From positions 62,001 to 126,000 of the forward strand of contig NZ_BSOA01000049.1 of the NCBI RefSeq assembly GCF_030160275.1: 64,000 nucleotides of DNA, in the 5' to 3' direction. The position numbers and the translations under genes were made by a program. Under the pieces are notes generated by a model. That model saw only the letters and a list, made by a program, of their open reading frames with translations, did no database searches and was not told the origin of the DNA. Shown piece after piece: positions 29,430 through 38,642 of this stretch (position 1 is the first letter of the stretch; each line of letters begins with the position of its first letter). The DNA comes from Dyella flagellata. Its GTDB lineage: Bacteria; Pseudomonadota; Gammaproteobacteria; Xanthomonadales; Rhodanobacteraceae.

Positions 29430-29500
29430 GAAGCTACTGCCCCGATACCGTCGTCTGCTGTGGCACTTGCGATTTGAAGTGGCGAGCAAACAAACAGTGA
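29381..29500 (-). ncRNA. Candidate small RNA or terminated leader upstream of the two-component operon
   Basis: A strong Rho-independent terminator reads on the minus strand: a near-perfect 16-bp stem (29391-29429; AGCCCGGAT at the base, loop of five) followed by TTTTTCTTT. A TATAAA lies on the minus strand at 29510-29505, so a transcript of about 120 nt could start near 29498; the -35 is not convincing. It lies 173 bp after rimK and 115 bp before the response regulator. It may be a free small RNA, an attenuated leader, or simply the rimK terminator. Confidence 0.4.
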
Positions 29501-29601
29501 CGCCTTTATAGGGGCGGGGCGGTTACGCCGTAGTTAACCGGCACTCACGGCTTGGTTAATGGTGATACACGCCTTCACGTTGTCTCCGCCACTGAAGGCG
29601 G

Positions 29602-30495
29602 CTACGCGCGTTTCGACGCCTTCACGGCATGTCGCTCCAGATGACGAATGATGTGATCGGCCACATTCACGCCCGACGCCGCCTCGATGCCCTCAAGCCC
29701 CGGCGATGCGTTGACTTCCAGCACCAGCGGGCCGCGCTTGGAGCGCAACAGGTCGACCCCCGCAATACCCAACCCAAGGGCTTGGGCGGCATCCACCGAG
29801 ATGCGCTTCTCGGCGGCGGTCAGCTTTGCCGCCACGGCGGTGCCGCCACGGTGCAGGTTGGCGCGGAATTCACCCGCCACCGCTTCACGCTGCATCGCCG
29901 CCACCACCTGGCCGCCCACCACGAAGCAGCGCAGATCGCTGCCCTTGGCCTCGGCGATGAACTCCTGCACCAGGAAGTTGGCGTACAGGCCGCGAAATGC
30001 CTCCACCACGCTCTGCGAGGCGCTGCGCTTTTCGGCCAGCACTACGCCGGTGCCCTGGCTGCCTTCGTTGAGTTTGATCACGTGCGGCGGATCGCCCAAC
30101 ATGTCCAGCACATCGGTGGTGTCGTCAGGGTTGTCCCCAAAGACCGTCACCGGCATGTCCAGACCTTTGGCGGAAAGGATCTGCAAGCAGCGCAACTTGT
30201 CGCGAGCACGCAGCACGGCGTCGGAGGAATTGGGCGTATACACCCCCATCATCTCAAGTTGGCGCAGCACTGCCGTGCCGTAGAACGTGCTCGATGTGCC
30301 GATGCGTGGAATAGCTGCGTCGATATCGTGCAAAGCCTTGCCCTTGTAGCGGATTTCGACCTCGCCCGGCGCAATGCGCACATAGCAGCGCAGCGGGTCG
30401 AGCACGCGCACCACATGCCCGCGCTCGCGTGCCACTTCGACCAGTCGCTGGGTGGAATACAAGCGCGCGTTGCGCGAGAGGATCGCGATTTTCAT
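29602..30495 (-). CDS. rimK: RimK-like ATP-grasp ligase
   Basis: 297 residues; start [24 protein letters not shown]-grasp motifs [27 protein letters not shown]-like ([11 protein letters not shown]) and the metal-binding [13 protein letters not shown]. RimK adds glutamate residues to the C-terminus of ribosomal protein S6. Its ATG overlaps the stop of the upstream retropepsin-like gene, an arrangement like the rimB-rimK pair of pseudomonads, where the protease controls RimK. This supports the name over a general ATP-grasp call. Confidence 0.9.
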   Translation of the reverse strand: MKIAILSRNARLYSTQRLVEVARERGHVVRVLDPLRCYVRIAPGEVEIRYKGKALHDIDAAIPRIGTSSTFYGTAVLRQLEMMGVYTPNSSDAVLRARDKLRCLQILSAKGLDMPVTVFGDNPDDTTDVLDMLGDPPHVIKLNEGSQGTGVVLAEKRSASQSVVEAFRGLYANFLVQEFIAEAKGSDLRCFVVGGQVVAAMQREAVAGEFRANLHRGGTAVAAKLTAAEKRISVDAAQALGLGIAGVDLLRSKRGPLVLEVNASPGLEGIEAASGVNVADHIIRHLERHAVKASKRA

Positions 30496-30944
30496 GGCTT
30501 GTGCACCATCGTGTGCGAGGGCTTGGGCAGGGTGTAGGACAGTGCGGGGTCGACCTTGAAGCGCCCGACCAGGGCGGTGCGACCCAACAGCATGGGAAAC
30601 AGCATGTGCCGGCGATCCGTCAGATTTATGTCAACTTCGAAACGCTCGCCGGCCAGCATCACTTCGGTGCGGATGAACCAGCGTTCGCTACGTCCGCCGC
30701 CGGTGTCGACCACCACCCGCCGGTCGCACGCAGGTGCCTCGCATTGCACCTGCCGTACCGAGCGGCGTCCGAGACCCACCATGAAACGCAGCCAGGGGAG
30801 TCCGTCACGGGTGAAAGTTTCCAACTCGTCCACGTGCAAGGCGCTGCTGCGCGCGCCGGTGTCGAGCTTGACCTTGAGCGTGGTGATGCCGAGCTGCGGC
30901 AATGCCAATCGCTCCCGCCAACCGAGGGTGATCACGTCCGCCAT
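30492..30944 (-). CDS. Retropepsin-like protease partner of RimK (COG4067)
   Basis: 150 residues with the aspartic-protease-like motif [12 protein letters not shown] (Asp28-Thr-Gly-Ala) and a second conserved part [16 protein letters not shown]. Proteins of this family are annotated as ATP-dependent zinc proteases, but the DTGA motif is that of single-lobed retropepsins. In Pseudomonas the homologue RimB acts with RimK on ribosomal protein S6. It is coupled to rimK by ATGA overlap. The tRNA-Gly gene lies 54 bp upstream on the same strand. Confidence 0.85.
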   Translation of the reverse strand: MADVITLGWRERLALPQLGITTLKVKLDTGARSSALHVDELETFTRDGLPWLRFMVGLGRRSVRQVQCEAPACDRRVVVDTGGGRSERWFIRTEVMLAGERFEVDINLTDRRHMLFPMLLGRTALVGRFKVDPALSYTLPKPSHTMVHKP

Positions 30945-30998
30945 GTCAGCTCACGCTGTCGGGTTTGGAAACTCTCGGAGGGGACCGAAAAGGGAGGA

Positions 30999-31072
30999 TG
31001 GAGCGGGTGAAGGGAATCGAACCCTCGTCAGTAGCTTGGGAAGCTACAGCTCTACCATTGAGCTACACCCGC
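30999..31072 (-). tRNA. tRNA-Gly (anticodon CCC)
   Basis: A 74-nt cloverleaf on the minus strand: acceptor stem GCGGGTG/CACCCGC, D-arm AGCTCAATGGTAGAGCT, anticodon stem GTAGC/GCTAC with loop TTCCCAA (anticodon CCC, reading GGG), T-arm GAGGGTTCGATTCCCTT, discriminator T and an encoded CCA. All arms pair. Confidence 0.95.
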
Positions 31073-31265
31073 AACGCCGGGCGATGGTAACCGGCGAATG
31101 CGGCTTTGGGAATCCTTAGGGACGCAAAGACAGCGTGCAGTTAAACCGTCGGCAACGGCCATTCCTGCCCTAAGCCGGCGCTCATAATCCACGCGCAAGA
31201 TTGTCTACACGGACAGGGATGATGGCGGGCGCGACCGTTTCGCGTGCAGCGGGCTGGAGTGACTT

Positions 31266-33356
31266 ATGCGCAAGTTCAATGCTGTCGTGTCACAGGTGAG
31301 CGGGTGGCGCGCGTTCCTGGCCGTTCTGCTGCTGTTATGCAGCGGATTGGCGCTCGCCCAGTCCGACGACAACCAGGGCGGTGACGGCGGCGATCCGCCG
31401 GCCCGCGTGGCGAGGCTTTCCTATACTTCCGGCGACCTGGGCCTGATGCCGGCGGGCGGCACCGAATGGGCTGCCGCCGACATGAACCGGCCGTTGACCA
31501 ATGGCGACAAGCTGTCCAGCGGACCCGACGCCCGCGCCGAACTGGAACTGGGCGGCGCCGCGTTGCGCATCAGCAACCAGACCGACATCGGGGTACTCAA
31601 CCTCAGCGACCAGATCGGCCAGTTCGAGTTGACGCAGGGCACCGTGAACATCACGGTGCGCAACATCGACCAGGGCGCGAGCTACGAAATCGATACGCCA
31701 ACCCTTGCGCTGGTGATCAATCAGCCTGGCACGTTCCGGGTCGACGTCGGCGCCAATGGCAACGGCACCACGGTCACCGTGTCCGACGGGGGCGGAATCG
31801 TCTACGGCGAAAACAACGCCCAGCGCGAAGTGTTCAGCGGACGCAGCTACCAGTTTGGCGATTCCTCGTTGAACGACATGACGGTAAGCGACATCGAGGG
31901 CCGCGATGAATTCGACGCCTGGTGCAACGATCGCGACGCGCAATACTCCAATACCGCCAGTACGCAATACGTATCGCCAGACGTGGTCGGCTCGCAGGAC
32001 CTGAACCAGTACGGCGATTGGCAGCAGGAGGAGGATTACGGTGCCGTGTGGTACCCCACCACCGTGGTCGCCGGCTGGGCGCCCTATCGCCTTGGCCACT
32101 GGGTCTGGGTCGGCCCCTGGGGCTGGACCTGGGTGGATGCGATGCCGTGGGGCTTCGCCCCCTACCACTACGGCCGCTGGGTCTATCTGCACGAACGCTG
32201 GGGATGGGTACCGTGCCCGCCACGCGTACGGCCGGTGTACGCGCCAGCGCTGGTTGCCTTCGTCGGTATCGGTACAGGCGGTCCGGTGGGCTGGTTCCCG
32301 CTCGGCCCGCATGAGGTGTACAACCCGTGGTATCGCGCCTCGCGCAATTACTACACCAACGTCAACGTCACCAACATCCAGATCACGCGTAACGTCAACC
32401 AGGTGACGGTGATCAACAACATCCATAACCAGTACGACCTGTATCGCGCAGGCCGGCCGATCACCGGCGTGAACTATGTCAACCGCGACGCGCCGCATGC
32501 CTTTACCGCGGTTCCCGCGCAGGCCTTCGCCAGCGCGCGGAACGTGCAAGCCAACCAAGTCCGCGTGGACCCGCAGCAGCTCGCGCATGCTCCGGTGATG
32601 GCGGCAGCACCAATGCAACGCCCCTCTTCGGCCAGCTTTGGCCAGCCGCGTGGCGCGAACACACGCCCGTTGCCAGCGGCCGGGTTCAATCGGCCGGTAG
32701 TGGCGGTGCGGGCGCCGGCTCCGGCCATGGCGGCAGGCGCCGCATTCCACGCTACCCCGCCCTCCAATGTGCATGTACTGAACGTGCAACCGCAGAACGC
32801 GCCCAGGGTGGTTTCGGGACAAGGCTTCCCGCACTATGGCACGCCACCTCAGCCACAAGCTCCGCCGCGGCCGGCCGCACCGGCCTTGCCGCAGGTGCCG
32901 CATTTCGCGCCGGCGCAGCAGGTGCAACAGGCTCCGCATTACCTGCCAGAGCAGCCTGAGGTACGACAGGCCCCACGATCACAGGAGCCAGTGGTGCAGC
33001 AGGCGCCGCGCTACGAACCACAACAGCCAGCGATGCAGCAGGCGCCGCGCTACACGCCACCGCAGCCATCCGTGCAGCAACAGCAAGAGCGCGAGCGGCA
33101 GGCAGCCCTCGAGCAGGAACAGCAACGCTTCGAAGCGGCGCAACGTGCGCATCAATACGTGCCGGAACAGCAAGCACCACGCCAGTACGCGCCGGCGCCG
33201 CGCGAAATGCAGCCCCAGCCGTATCGCTACCAGCCACCGGTACAGTACGCGCCGCGCCCGGAGATGGCTCGGCCGGCCGAGCAGCAACCACGTCCGCAGA
33301 GTGCGCCGCATCCGCAGCATGCGCCCCCACCCAGGAACGACAACCAACAGCACTGA
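31266..33356 (+). CDS. Secreted FecR-domain protein with DUF6600/YXWV repeats and a Pro/Gln-rich tail
   Basis: 696 residues. A signal peptide (to about residue 31) is followed by a FecR-like domain (about 45-200: RVARLSYTSGDLGLMPAGG and SSGPDARAELELGG). Next are tryptophan-rich YXWV-type repeats (about 255-350: GHWVWVGPWGWTWVDAMPWG and YGRWVYLHERWGWVPC), an Asn-rich linker and a long low-complexity tail with repeated QQAPRY-type units. It is probably periplasmic or surface-exposed. It is not next to a sigma/anti-sigma pair, so a true FecR signalling role is unlikely. Function unknown. The start has a hydrophobic signal sequence right after it. Confidence 0.8.
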   Translation: MRKFNAVVSQVSGWRAFLAVLLLLCSGLALAQSDDNQGGDGGDPPARVARLSYTSGDLGLMPAGGTEWAAADMNRPLTNGDKLSSGPDARAELELGGAALRISNQTDIGVLNLSDQIGQFELTQGTVNITVRNIDQGASYEIDTPTLALVINQPGTFRVDVGANGNGTTVTVSDGGGIVYGENNAQREVFSGRSYQFGDSSLNDMTVSDIEGRDEFDAWCNDRDAQYSNTASTQYVSPDVVGSQDLNQYGDWQQEEDYGAVWYPTTVVAGWAPYRLGHWVWVGPWGWTWVDAMPWGFAPYHYGRWVYLHERWGWVPCPPRVRPVYAPALVAFVGIGTGGPVGWFPLGPHEVYNPWYRASRNYYTNVNVTNIQITRNVNQVTVINNIHNQYDLYRAGRPITGVNYVNRDAPHAFTAVPAQAFASARNVQANQVRVDPQQLAHAPVMAAAPMQRPSSASFGQPRGANTRPLPAAGFNRPVVAVRAPAPAMAAGAAFHATPPSNVHVLNVQPQNAPRVVSGQGFPHYGTPPQPQAPPRPAAPALPQVPHFAPAQQVQQAPHYLPEQPEVRQAPRSQEPVVQQAPRYEPQQPAMQQAPRYTPPQPSVQQQQERERQAALEQEQQRFEAAQRAHQYVPEQQAPRQYAPAPREMQPQPYRYQPPVQYAPRPEMARPAEQQPRPQSAPHPQHAPPPRNDNQQH

Positions 33357-33433
33357 ATGCCTACACCGAGTGCGCCAGCGACTGCCACACGGCGCACTTG
33401 GCTACCTGGCGGGATAAAGCACAGGCCCGGCGC

Positions 33434-33439
33434 TACAAT
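33434..33439 (+). promoter_or_regulatory. -10-like box very close to thiS
   Basis: TACAAT ends six bases before the thiS ATG, so a transcript from it would have almost no leader. The -35 is weak. Leaderless start or a false match. Confidence 0.3.
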
Positions 33440-33445
33440 AGGCCG

Positions 33446-33646
33446 ATGCAGATCACCCTCAACGGCCACCCGCACGACTGCGGCGATAACCTCACCCTCA
33501 CCCAACTGCTGCACGAGGCCGGCTATGCCGGCCGGCGCGTAGCCGTGGAGGTGAATCAAGAGATCGTACCGCGCAGCCAGCATGGCGCTTACGCGCTGCG
33601 CCAAGGCGACCAGGTGGAAATCGTCCACGCCATCGGCGGCGGCTGA
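33446..33646 (+). CDS. thiS: Sulfur carrier protein ThiS
   Basis: 66 residues with the ubiquitin-like fold and C-terminal Gly-Gly ([10 protein letters not shown]) that is adenylated and thiocarboxylated. It donates sulfur to thiazole phosphate formation by ThiG, encoded 23 bp downstream. The start at 33446 gives the normal length; an upstream start at 33398 would add an unrelated 16-residue extension. Confidence 0.95.
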   Translation: MQITLNGHPHDCGDNLTLTQLLHEAGYAGRRVAVEVNQEIVPRSQHGAYALRQGDQVEIVHAIGGG

Positions 33647-33669
33647 GCGCGCGCGCCCAAATCCCAAGC

Positions 33670-34470
33670 ATGAATATCAAGACTCAAGATACCGCCGATA
33701 CCCTGGTCATTGCCGGCAAGAGCTACCGCTCGCGACTGCTCACTGGCACCGGCAAATACAAGGATCTGGACGAAACCCGCAGCGCCACCCTGGCCGCCGG
33801 CGCGGAAATCGTCACCGCCGCCATCCGCCGCGTGAACCTGGGCCAGGATCCCAACGCCCCCAACCTGCTCGATGCGTTACCCCCGGGCGAGTTCACCCTG
33901 CTGCCCAATACCGCCGGCTGCTACAACGCAGTAGATGCAGTGCGCACCTGCCGTCTGGCCCGCGAACTGCTGGATGGCCACCAACTGGTGAAACTGGAAG
34001 TGCTGGGCGACGAGCGCACGCTGTTTCCCGACGTGGTGGAAACCCTCAAGGCCGCCGAACAGCTGGTCGCCGACGGTTTCGAGGTGATGGTCTATACCAG
34101 TGACGACCCGATTCTGGCCAAGAAGCTGGAGCAGATCGGCTGTGTGGCGGTGATGCCGCTGGCCGCACCGATCGGCTCGGGACTGGGTATCCAGAACAAG
34201 TACAACCTGCTGGAAATCATCGAGAACGCGAAAGTGCCGATCATCGTCGATGCTGGCGTGGGTACCGCTTCGGATGCCGCCATCGCCATGGAACTGGGCT
34301 GCGATGGCGTGCTGATGAATACCGCCATCGCTGGGGCCAAGGATCCGGTACTGATGGCGCACGCCATGAAGCTGGCCATCGAGGCCGGCCGCGCGGCCTT
34401 CCGCGCCGGGCGGATTCCGCGCAAGCGCTTTGCGTCGGCGTCAAGTCCGATCGATGGGACCATAGGCTGA
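33670..34470 (+). CDS. thiG: Thiazole synthase ThiG
   Basis: 266 residues, a TIM barrel. The catalytic lysine is Lys108 in [15 protein letters not shown]; phosphate-binding motifs are [12 protein letters not shown] and [27 protein letters not shown]. It makes thiazole phosphate from DXP, ThiS thiocarboxylate and dehydroglycine. It follows thiS and is followed by trmB after 11 bp. No TPP riboswitch is visible upstream of this short operon. Confidence 0.97.
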   Translation: MNIKTQDTADTLVIAGKSYRSRLLTGTGKYKDLDETRSATLAAGAEIVTAAIRRVNLGQDPNAPNLLDALPPGEFTLLPNTAGCYNAVDAVRTCRLARELLDGHQLVKLEVLGDERTLFPDVVETLKAAEQLVADGFEVMVYTSDDPILAKKLEQIGCVAVMPLAAPIGSGLGIQNKYNLLEIIENAKVPIIVDAGVGTASDAAIAMELGCDGVLMNTAIAGAKDPVLMAHAMKLAIEAGRAAFRAGRIPRKRFASASSPIDGTIG

Positions 34471-34481
34471 CTCCGCCCAGC

Positions 34482-35189
34482 ATGACTGACGACCACGACG
34501 CACCTTCCCACCTTCGACGGATCCGCAGTTTCGTCTTGCGCGAAGGCCGCATGACGCCCGCCCAGCAGCGCGCGTTCGAAATGCACTGGGCGCGCTTCGG
34601 CATCGATTACAGTGGCAAGCCGCAGAACTTCGACACTCATTTCGGCCGCCAAGCGCCACGCGTGCTGGAAATTGGCTTCGGCAACGGCGAGGCCCTGGCC
34701 TGGGCGAGCGAGCACGACCTGGGGCGCGACTATCTGGGCGTGGAAGTACATGGCCCGGGTGTGGGCCGGCTGATGAATGCCCTGGCCGCGCGGGACGCCG
34801 GCAATGTGCGCCTGTACAAGCACGATGCGGTGGAAGTGCTGGAAAATGAGATCCCTCCCGCCGCGTTGGCCGAGGTCCGCATCTGGTTTCCCGACCCTTG
34901 GCACAAGAAGCGCCACAACAAGCGCCGTATCGTGCAGCCCGATTTTGTCGCCCTGCTCGCTACGCGCGTGGCGCCCGGCGGACTGCTGCATCTGGCTACT
35001 GATTGGGAACCTTACGCGCAGCACATGCTGGAAGTGATGGAAGCGGCGCCGGCCTGGCGCAATGAGGTGGGACCGGGCCAGTTTGCCGAGAAGCCGGCAT
35101 GGCGTATCGAGACCCACTTCGAGCGGCGTGGCTTGAAGCTTGGCCACGGGGTTTGGGATCTGCTCTATCGCTGCACCCCTCGCGCGTAG
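34482..35189 (+). CDS. trmB: tRNA (guanine-N7)-methyltransferase TrmB
   Basis: 235 residues; Rossmann methyltransferase with the SAM motif [15 protein letters not shown], the family motif [20 protein letters not shown] and a C-terminal [11 protein letters not shown]. It methylates G46 of tRNAs. It is the third gene after thiS-thiG, as in many relatives. Its TAG stop (35187-35189) is the GTAG head of a REP element. Confidence 0.96.
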   Translation: MTDDHDAPSHLRRIRSFVLREGRMTPAQQRAFEMHWARFGIDYSGKPQNFDTHFGRQAPRVLEIGFGNGEALAWASEHDLGRDYLGVEVHGPGVGRLMNALAARDAGNVRLYKHDAVEVLENEIPPAALAEVRIWFPDPWHKKRHNKRRIVQPDFVALLATRVAPGGLLHLATDWEPYAQHMLEVMEAAPAWRNEVGPGQFAEKPAWRIETHFERRGLKLGHGVWDLLYRCTPRA

Positions 35190-35257
35190 GCTGGATGGCA
35201 ATCCCAGCATTGCCATGCATGCAACGGCGCGATGCTGGGATTGCCATCCCAGCCTAC
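35186..35257. repeat. REP/REPIN-like palindromic repeat, copy 4
   Basis: A 72-bp element. GTAGGCTGGATGGCAATCC on the left and GCTGGGATTGCCATCCCAGC then CTAC on the right form one large inverted repeat; each arm is itself palindromic. The left arm lacks one G of the consensus. It supplies the trmB stop. Confidence 0.82.
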
Positions 35258-35434
35258 GATGTTGTCCCAGCTGGAACGGAAAAGGCGTGATTGGGGTGCC
35301 ATAGTGCGGCAACGGTTCACCAGCAAGCCCGCACGCACGCTTATACTTCCTCGCTAAACAGGGATGAGTCATCGCGTGAAGCCACTGCCGCCCCACCGCA
35401 TCCAGCCTTGCCAGCCCATCCGGGTCAGTCGACA

Positions 35435-37276
35435 GTGGCGCTGACCCTTACCCCCGAAATGATCCTGGTCCTGGGGCTGGTGTGCTTCACCATGGTCATG
35501 CTGGTGCTGGAGTGGGTCCGCGCCGACATGGTGGCGCTGCTGGTGGTGGTGGTGATCGGCCTGACCGGCCTGATTCCCTCGGAAAAGGTCTTCCAGGGTT
35601 TCGCCGGCAACGCCGTGATCGCCATCATCGCAATCATGATCATGGGCGCCGGACTGGACCGTGCCGGCGTGCTCGGCCTGACTGCACAGTTCGTGATGCG
35701 CATGGCGCGGGGCAAGGAATCCCGGCTCGGCCTGGTGATCAACTCCGTCACTAGCCTGTTCAGCGCGGTGATTCCCAGCCAGGCGCTGGCCGCGCTGATG
35801 ATTCCCGTCACCAGCCGCCTGTCCGCACGCACCGGCGTGCCGATCTCGCGCCTGCTGCTGCCAATGGCGTTCTGCATTCTTACCGCCACCAACACCACGC
35901 TGATCGCGAACTCGCCGCTGATCGTGCTCAATGACCTGATCGCCAGCGCCAACGCGAACCTGCCGCCTGGAGCGCAGACGGTGCCGAAGTTCGGGCTGTT
36001 CAGCGTGACGCCGGTGGGCCTGGCGCTGGCGGTGGCTGGCGTGCTGTTCTTTTACCTCTACACCAGCAAGCTGCTGCCGGAGCGTGAGGACGAGCGCCAG
36101 AAGGTGACGCCCGGCCGTACCGAAAGCTATTTCGCCGAGACCTACGGCATCGTCGGCGAAACCGCGGAACTCACCGTCACGGCCGAAAGCCCGCTGGTCG
36201 GCATGAGCATCGGCGAGGTGGAGCAACTGCATGGCGCGCCGCTGATCCTGGCGATCAAGAGTGGCAACGAAGCGCGCATGGCGCCACCGGCCGATCAGGT
36301 GATCTGGGTAGGCTCGGTGCTCGGCGTGCTCGGGCCGCGCGAGGAACTGAATCGCTTCGCCAATAACCAGCTGTGCCGCGTGTCGCCACGCATGCGCCAG
36401 TTGGGCGAGCTGTTCAATCCCACACGCGCGGGCATTTCCGAGGCGGTGATTCCACCCAGCTCGCGTTTCCTCAAGCAATCGGTCGGTGAATTGCGTTTGC
36501 GCAAGCGCTACGGCATTTCGGTGTTGGCGGTGACGCGCGGCGACCAGGTCTATCGCGACGACTTGCGCTCCGTGAGTTTGCGCACCGGCGATACGCTGGT
36601 GCTGCATTCCAGTTGGAAAGCCCTGCAGGACGCTTCCGAAGACAAGGACCTGGTGGTCGTCACCGACATTCCCCGCGAAGAGCAGCGCCCCAACAAGATC
36701 TGGCAGGCAGTGGGCTTTTTCCTGCTGGCGAAGGGCCTGGCGCTGTTCACCAACCTCGACCTGTCCATCGCGATGATGACCGGCGCCATCGGCATGCTGC
36801 TGTCCGGGGTGTTGAACATGGACGAGGCCTACAAGGCGGTGAACTGGAAAACCATCTTCGTCACCGCGTGCCTGATTCCGCTGGGCTGGTCGATGGATTC
36901 CACCGGCACGGCCGCGTGGCTGGCGCAGGAAGTGCTGCTGCACCTGGGCCATGCTTCGCCGTGGATCCTGCAGCTTTCGCTGGCGATCCTTACCCTGCTG
37001 TTCTCGCAAGTGATGTCGAACGTAGGCGCCACGGTGATGATGGTGCCGGTGGCGATCAGCGTGGCGGTGGCTACGGGTGGCAATCCTTCCGCCTACGCGC
37101 TGATCGTGGCGGTGTCTTCGTCCAACACCTTCCTGCTGAGTTCCGGCCACCCCGCCCTGATGATGGTCACCGGCCCCGGCGACTACAGCAGCCGGGACTT
37201 CCTGCGCGCGGGCGTGCCGCTGACGTTTATCGTGCTGGCAATCACGCTGGTAGCGATCAATCTTATGTACCGTTGA
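35435..37276 (+). CDS. SLC13-family permease with two RCK_C domains
   Basis: About 613 residues if the GTG at 35435 is used; a TTG at 35291 would add a non-hydrophobic extension. Two blocks of transmembrane helices (about 5-190 and 400-610) surround a soluble middle with two TrkA-C (RCK_C) domains, ETAELTVTAESPLVGMSIGE and PPSSRFLKQSVGELRLRKRY. Divalent anion/Na+ symporters of this type take up dicarboxylates, sulfate or similar anions; the substrate is not evident. The SNVGATVMMVPVAISVA motif belongs to the transport core. Confidence 0.88.
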   Translation: MALTLTPEMILVLGLVCFTMVMLVLEWVRADMVALLVVVVIGLTGLIPSEKVFQGFAGNAVIAIIAIMIMGAGLDRAGVLGLTAQFVMRMARGKESRLGLVINSVTSLFSAVIPSQALAALMIPVTSRLSARTGVPISRLLLPMAFCILTATNTTLIANSPLIVLNDLIASANANLPPGAQTVPKFGLFSVTPVGLALAVAGVLFFYLYTSKLLPEREDERQKVTPGRTESYFAETYGIVGETAELTVTAESPLVGMSIGEVEQLHGAPLILAIKSGNEARMAPPADQVIWVGSVLGVLGPREELNRFANNQLCRVSPRMRQLGELFNPTRAGISEAVIPPSSRFLKQSVGELRLRKRYGISVLAVTRGDQVYRDDLRSVSLRTGDTLVLHSSWKALQDASEDKDLVVVTDIPREEQRPNKIWQAVGFFLLAKGLALFTNLDLSIAMMTGAIGMLLSGVLNMDEAYKAVNWKTIFVTACLIPLGWSMDSTGTAAWLAQEVLLHLGHASPWILQLSLAILTLLFSQVMSNVGATVMMVPVAISVAVATGGNPSAYALIVAVSSSNTFLLSSGHPALMMVTGPGDYSSRDFLRAGVPLTFIVLAITLVAINLMYR

Positions 37277-37334
37277 TAGGATGCACCTGGGCTGTACCAT
37301 CAGCCCGTCCTTCCAGCGGCTCAATCAAACACCC

Positions 37335-38618
37335 GTGACCACCTACCCCCACGACCCTCGCCTCGCCGTGATCGGACTCGGTTATGTCGGCCTGCCGCTT
37401 GCCGTGGCATTCGGACGGCTCCTCGACACGCTGGGCTACGACATCGATACCGCGCGCGTGGACGCCTTGCGGCGAGGCGCGGACGGCAACCAGGAAGCCT
37501 CGCCGGAAGAACTTGCCGCGGCGACGAAACTGCATTTCACCACCGAGGTGGAGGCACTGCGCGATCGCAACGTATTCGTCATCACCGTGCCTACGCCGGT
37601 GGACGAGCACAAGCGTCCCGATTTCACGCCGCTGATTCGCGCCAGCCAGATGGTTGGCAGCGTGCTCAAGCGCGGCGACGTAGTGATCTACGAATCCACC
37701 GTTTATCCGGGTGCGACCGAAGAAATCTGCGTACCGGAACTGGAACGCGCCTCCGATCTGCGCTTCAACGTCGATTTCAGCGTGGGCTACAGCCCCGAGC
37801 GCATCAACCCTGGCGACAAGCTGCGCCGTCTCACCACGATTCCGAAGATCACCTCAGGCTCCACCCCGGAGGCGGCGGATTTCGTCGATGCGCTGTACGC
37901 ACGCATCATCACCGCCGGCACGCACAAGGCGCCAAGCCTGAAGGTGGCCGAAGCTGCCAAGGTGATCGAGAACACCCAGCGCGATGCCAACATCGCCCTG
38001 ATCAACGAGTTCGCGCTGATCTTCCATCGCTTAGGGATAGACACACAGGACGTGCTCGACGCTGCACGCACGAAATGGAACTTCCTGCCCTTCCAACCCG
38101 GACTGGTCGGCGGCCACTGCATCGGCGTTGATCCGTACTACCTCATCCAAAAAGCCCAGTCGACCGGCTATTACCCGGATATCCTGCTGGCCTGCCGCCG
38201 CATCAACGATGCGATGGGCCAGCATGTGGCCGCCGAAGTGATCAAGCTGATGGTCCGCCAGGGGCACGCGATCCGCGGCAGCCGCGTACTGGTGCTGGGC
38301 CTCACCTTCAAGGAAAACTGCCCGGACCTGCGCAATACGCGCGTGGTCGAGCTGGTGCGGGAACTGGAAAGCTTCGGCGCCGCCGTCGACGTGCACGATC
38401 CATGGGCGGACGCCGAGGAAGCACGCCAGCACTACGATTTGAACTTGTTGTCAGAGGTGGATGCGAAGGGGAGCTACGCCGCCGTAGTGCTCGCGGTGGC
38501 GCACCAGCAGTTCAAGGCGGGTGGCGCGTATGACGTGCGGGCGCTGACTATGCCCAATGGCGTGGTCTATGACATCAAGGGCGTGCTGCCAAAAGAGCAG
38601 GTTGACGCGCGCTTGTAG
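37335..38618 (+). CDS. Nucleotide-sugar dehydrogenase (TviB/WbpO type)
   Basis: About 427 residues. Rossmann motif LAVIGLGYVGLPLAVAF, the catalytic Cys262 in GGHCIGVDPYYL, and a C-terminal domain with LGLTFKENCPDLRNTR. It oxidises a UDP-N-acetylhexosamine to its uronic acid in two steps, using NAD. Such enzymes feed capsule or O-antigen synthesis, yet no other polysaccharide gene is here. The GTG at 37335 fits the family; an ATG at 37281 is in frame. The TAG stop comes from a REP element. Confidence 0.9.
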   Translation: MTTYPHDPRLAVIGLGYVGLPLAVAFGRLLDTLGYDIDTARVDALRRGADGNQEASPEELAAATKLHFTTEVEALRDRNVFVITVPTPVDEHKRPDFTPLIRASQMVGSVLKRGDVVIYESTVYPGATEEICVPELERASDLRFNVDFSVGYSPERINPGDKLRRLTTIPKITSGSTPEAADFVDALYARIITAGTHKAPSLKVAEAAKVIENTQRDANIALINEFALIFHRLGIDTQDVLDAARTKWNFLPFQPGLVGGHCIGVDPYYLIQKAQSTGYYPDILLACRRINDAMGQHVAAEVIKLMVRQGHAIRGSRVLVLGLTFKENCPDLRNTRVVELVRELESFGAAVDVHDPWADAEEARQHYDLNLLSEVDAKGSYAAVVLAVAHQQFKAGGAYDVRALTMPNGVVYDIKGVLPKEQVDARL

Positions 38619-38642
38619 GTTGGGATGGCCATCCCAGCCTAC
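38615..38642. repeat. Single REP unit between convergent genes, copy 5
   Basis: A 28-bp near-perfect palindrome: GTAGGTTGGGATGG followed by CCATCCCAGCCTAC, with one mismatch. Both ends are stop codons: TAG at 38616-38618 ends the nucleotide-sugar dehydrogenase and TAG at 38641-38639 ends the Rieske gene on the other strand. Confidence 0.82.

Noticed and set aside
30999-31072. tRNA gene as an attachment site of a genomic island
   Set aside because: No partial repeat of the tRNA 3' end, integrase or composition change was seen around it in the window.
33357-33445. TPP riboswitch before thiS-thiG
   Set aside because: The 89-bp gap is too short and shows no thi-box sequence such as CTGAGA or ACCTGA in the right spacing.
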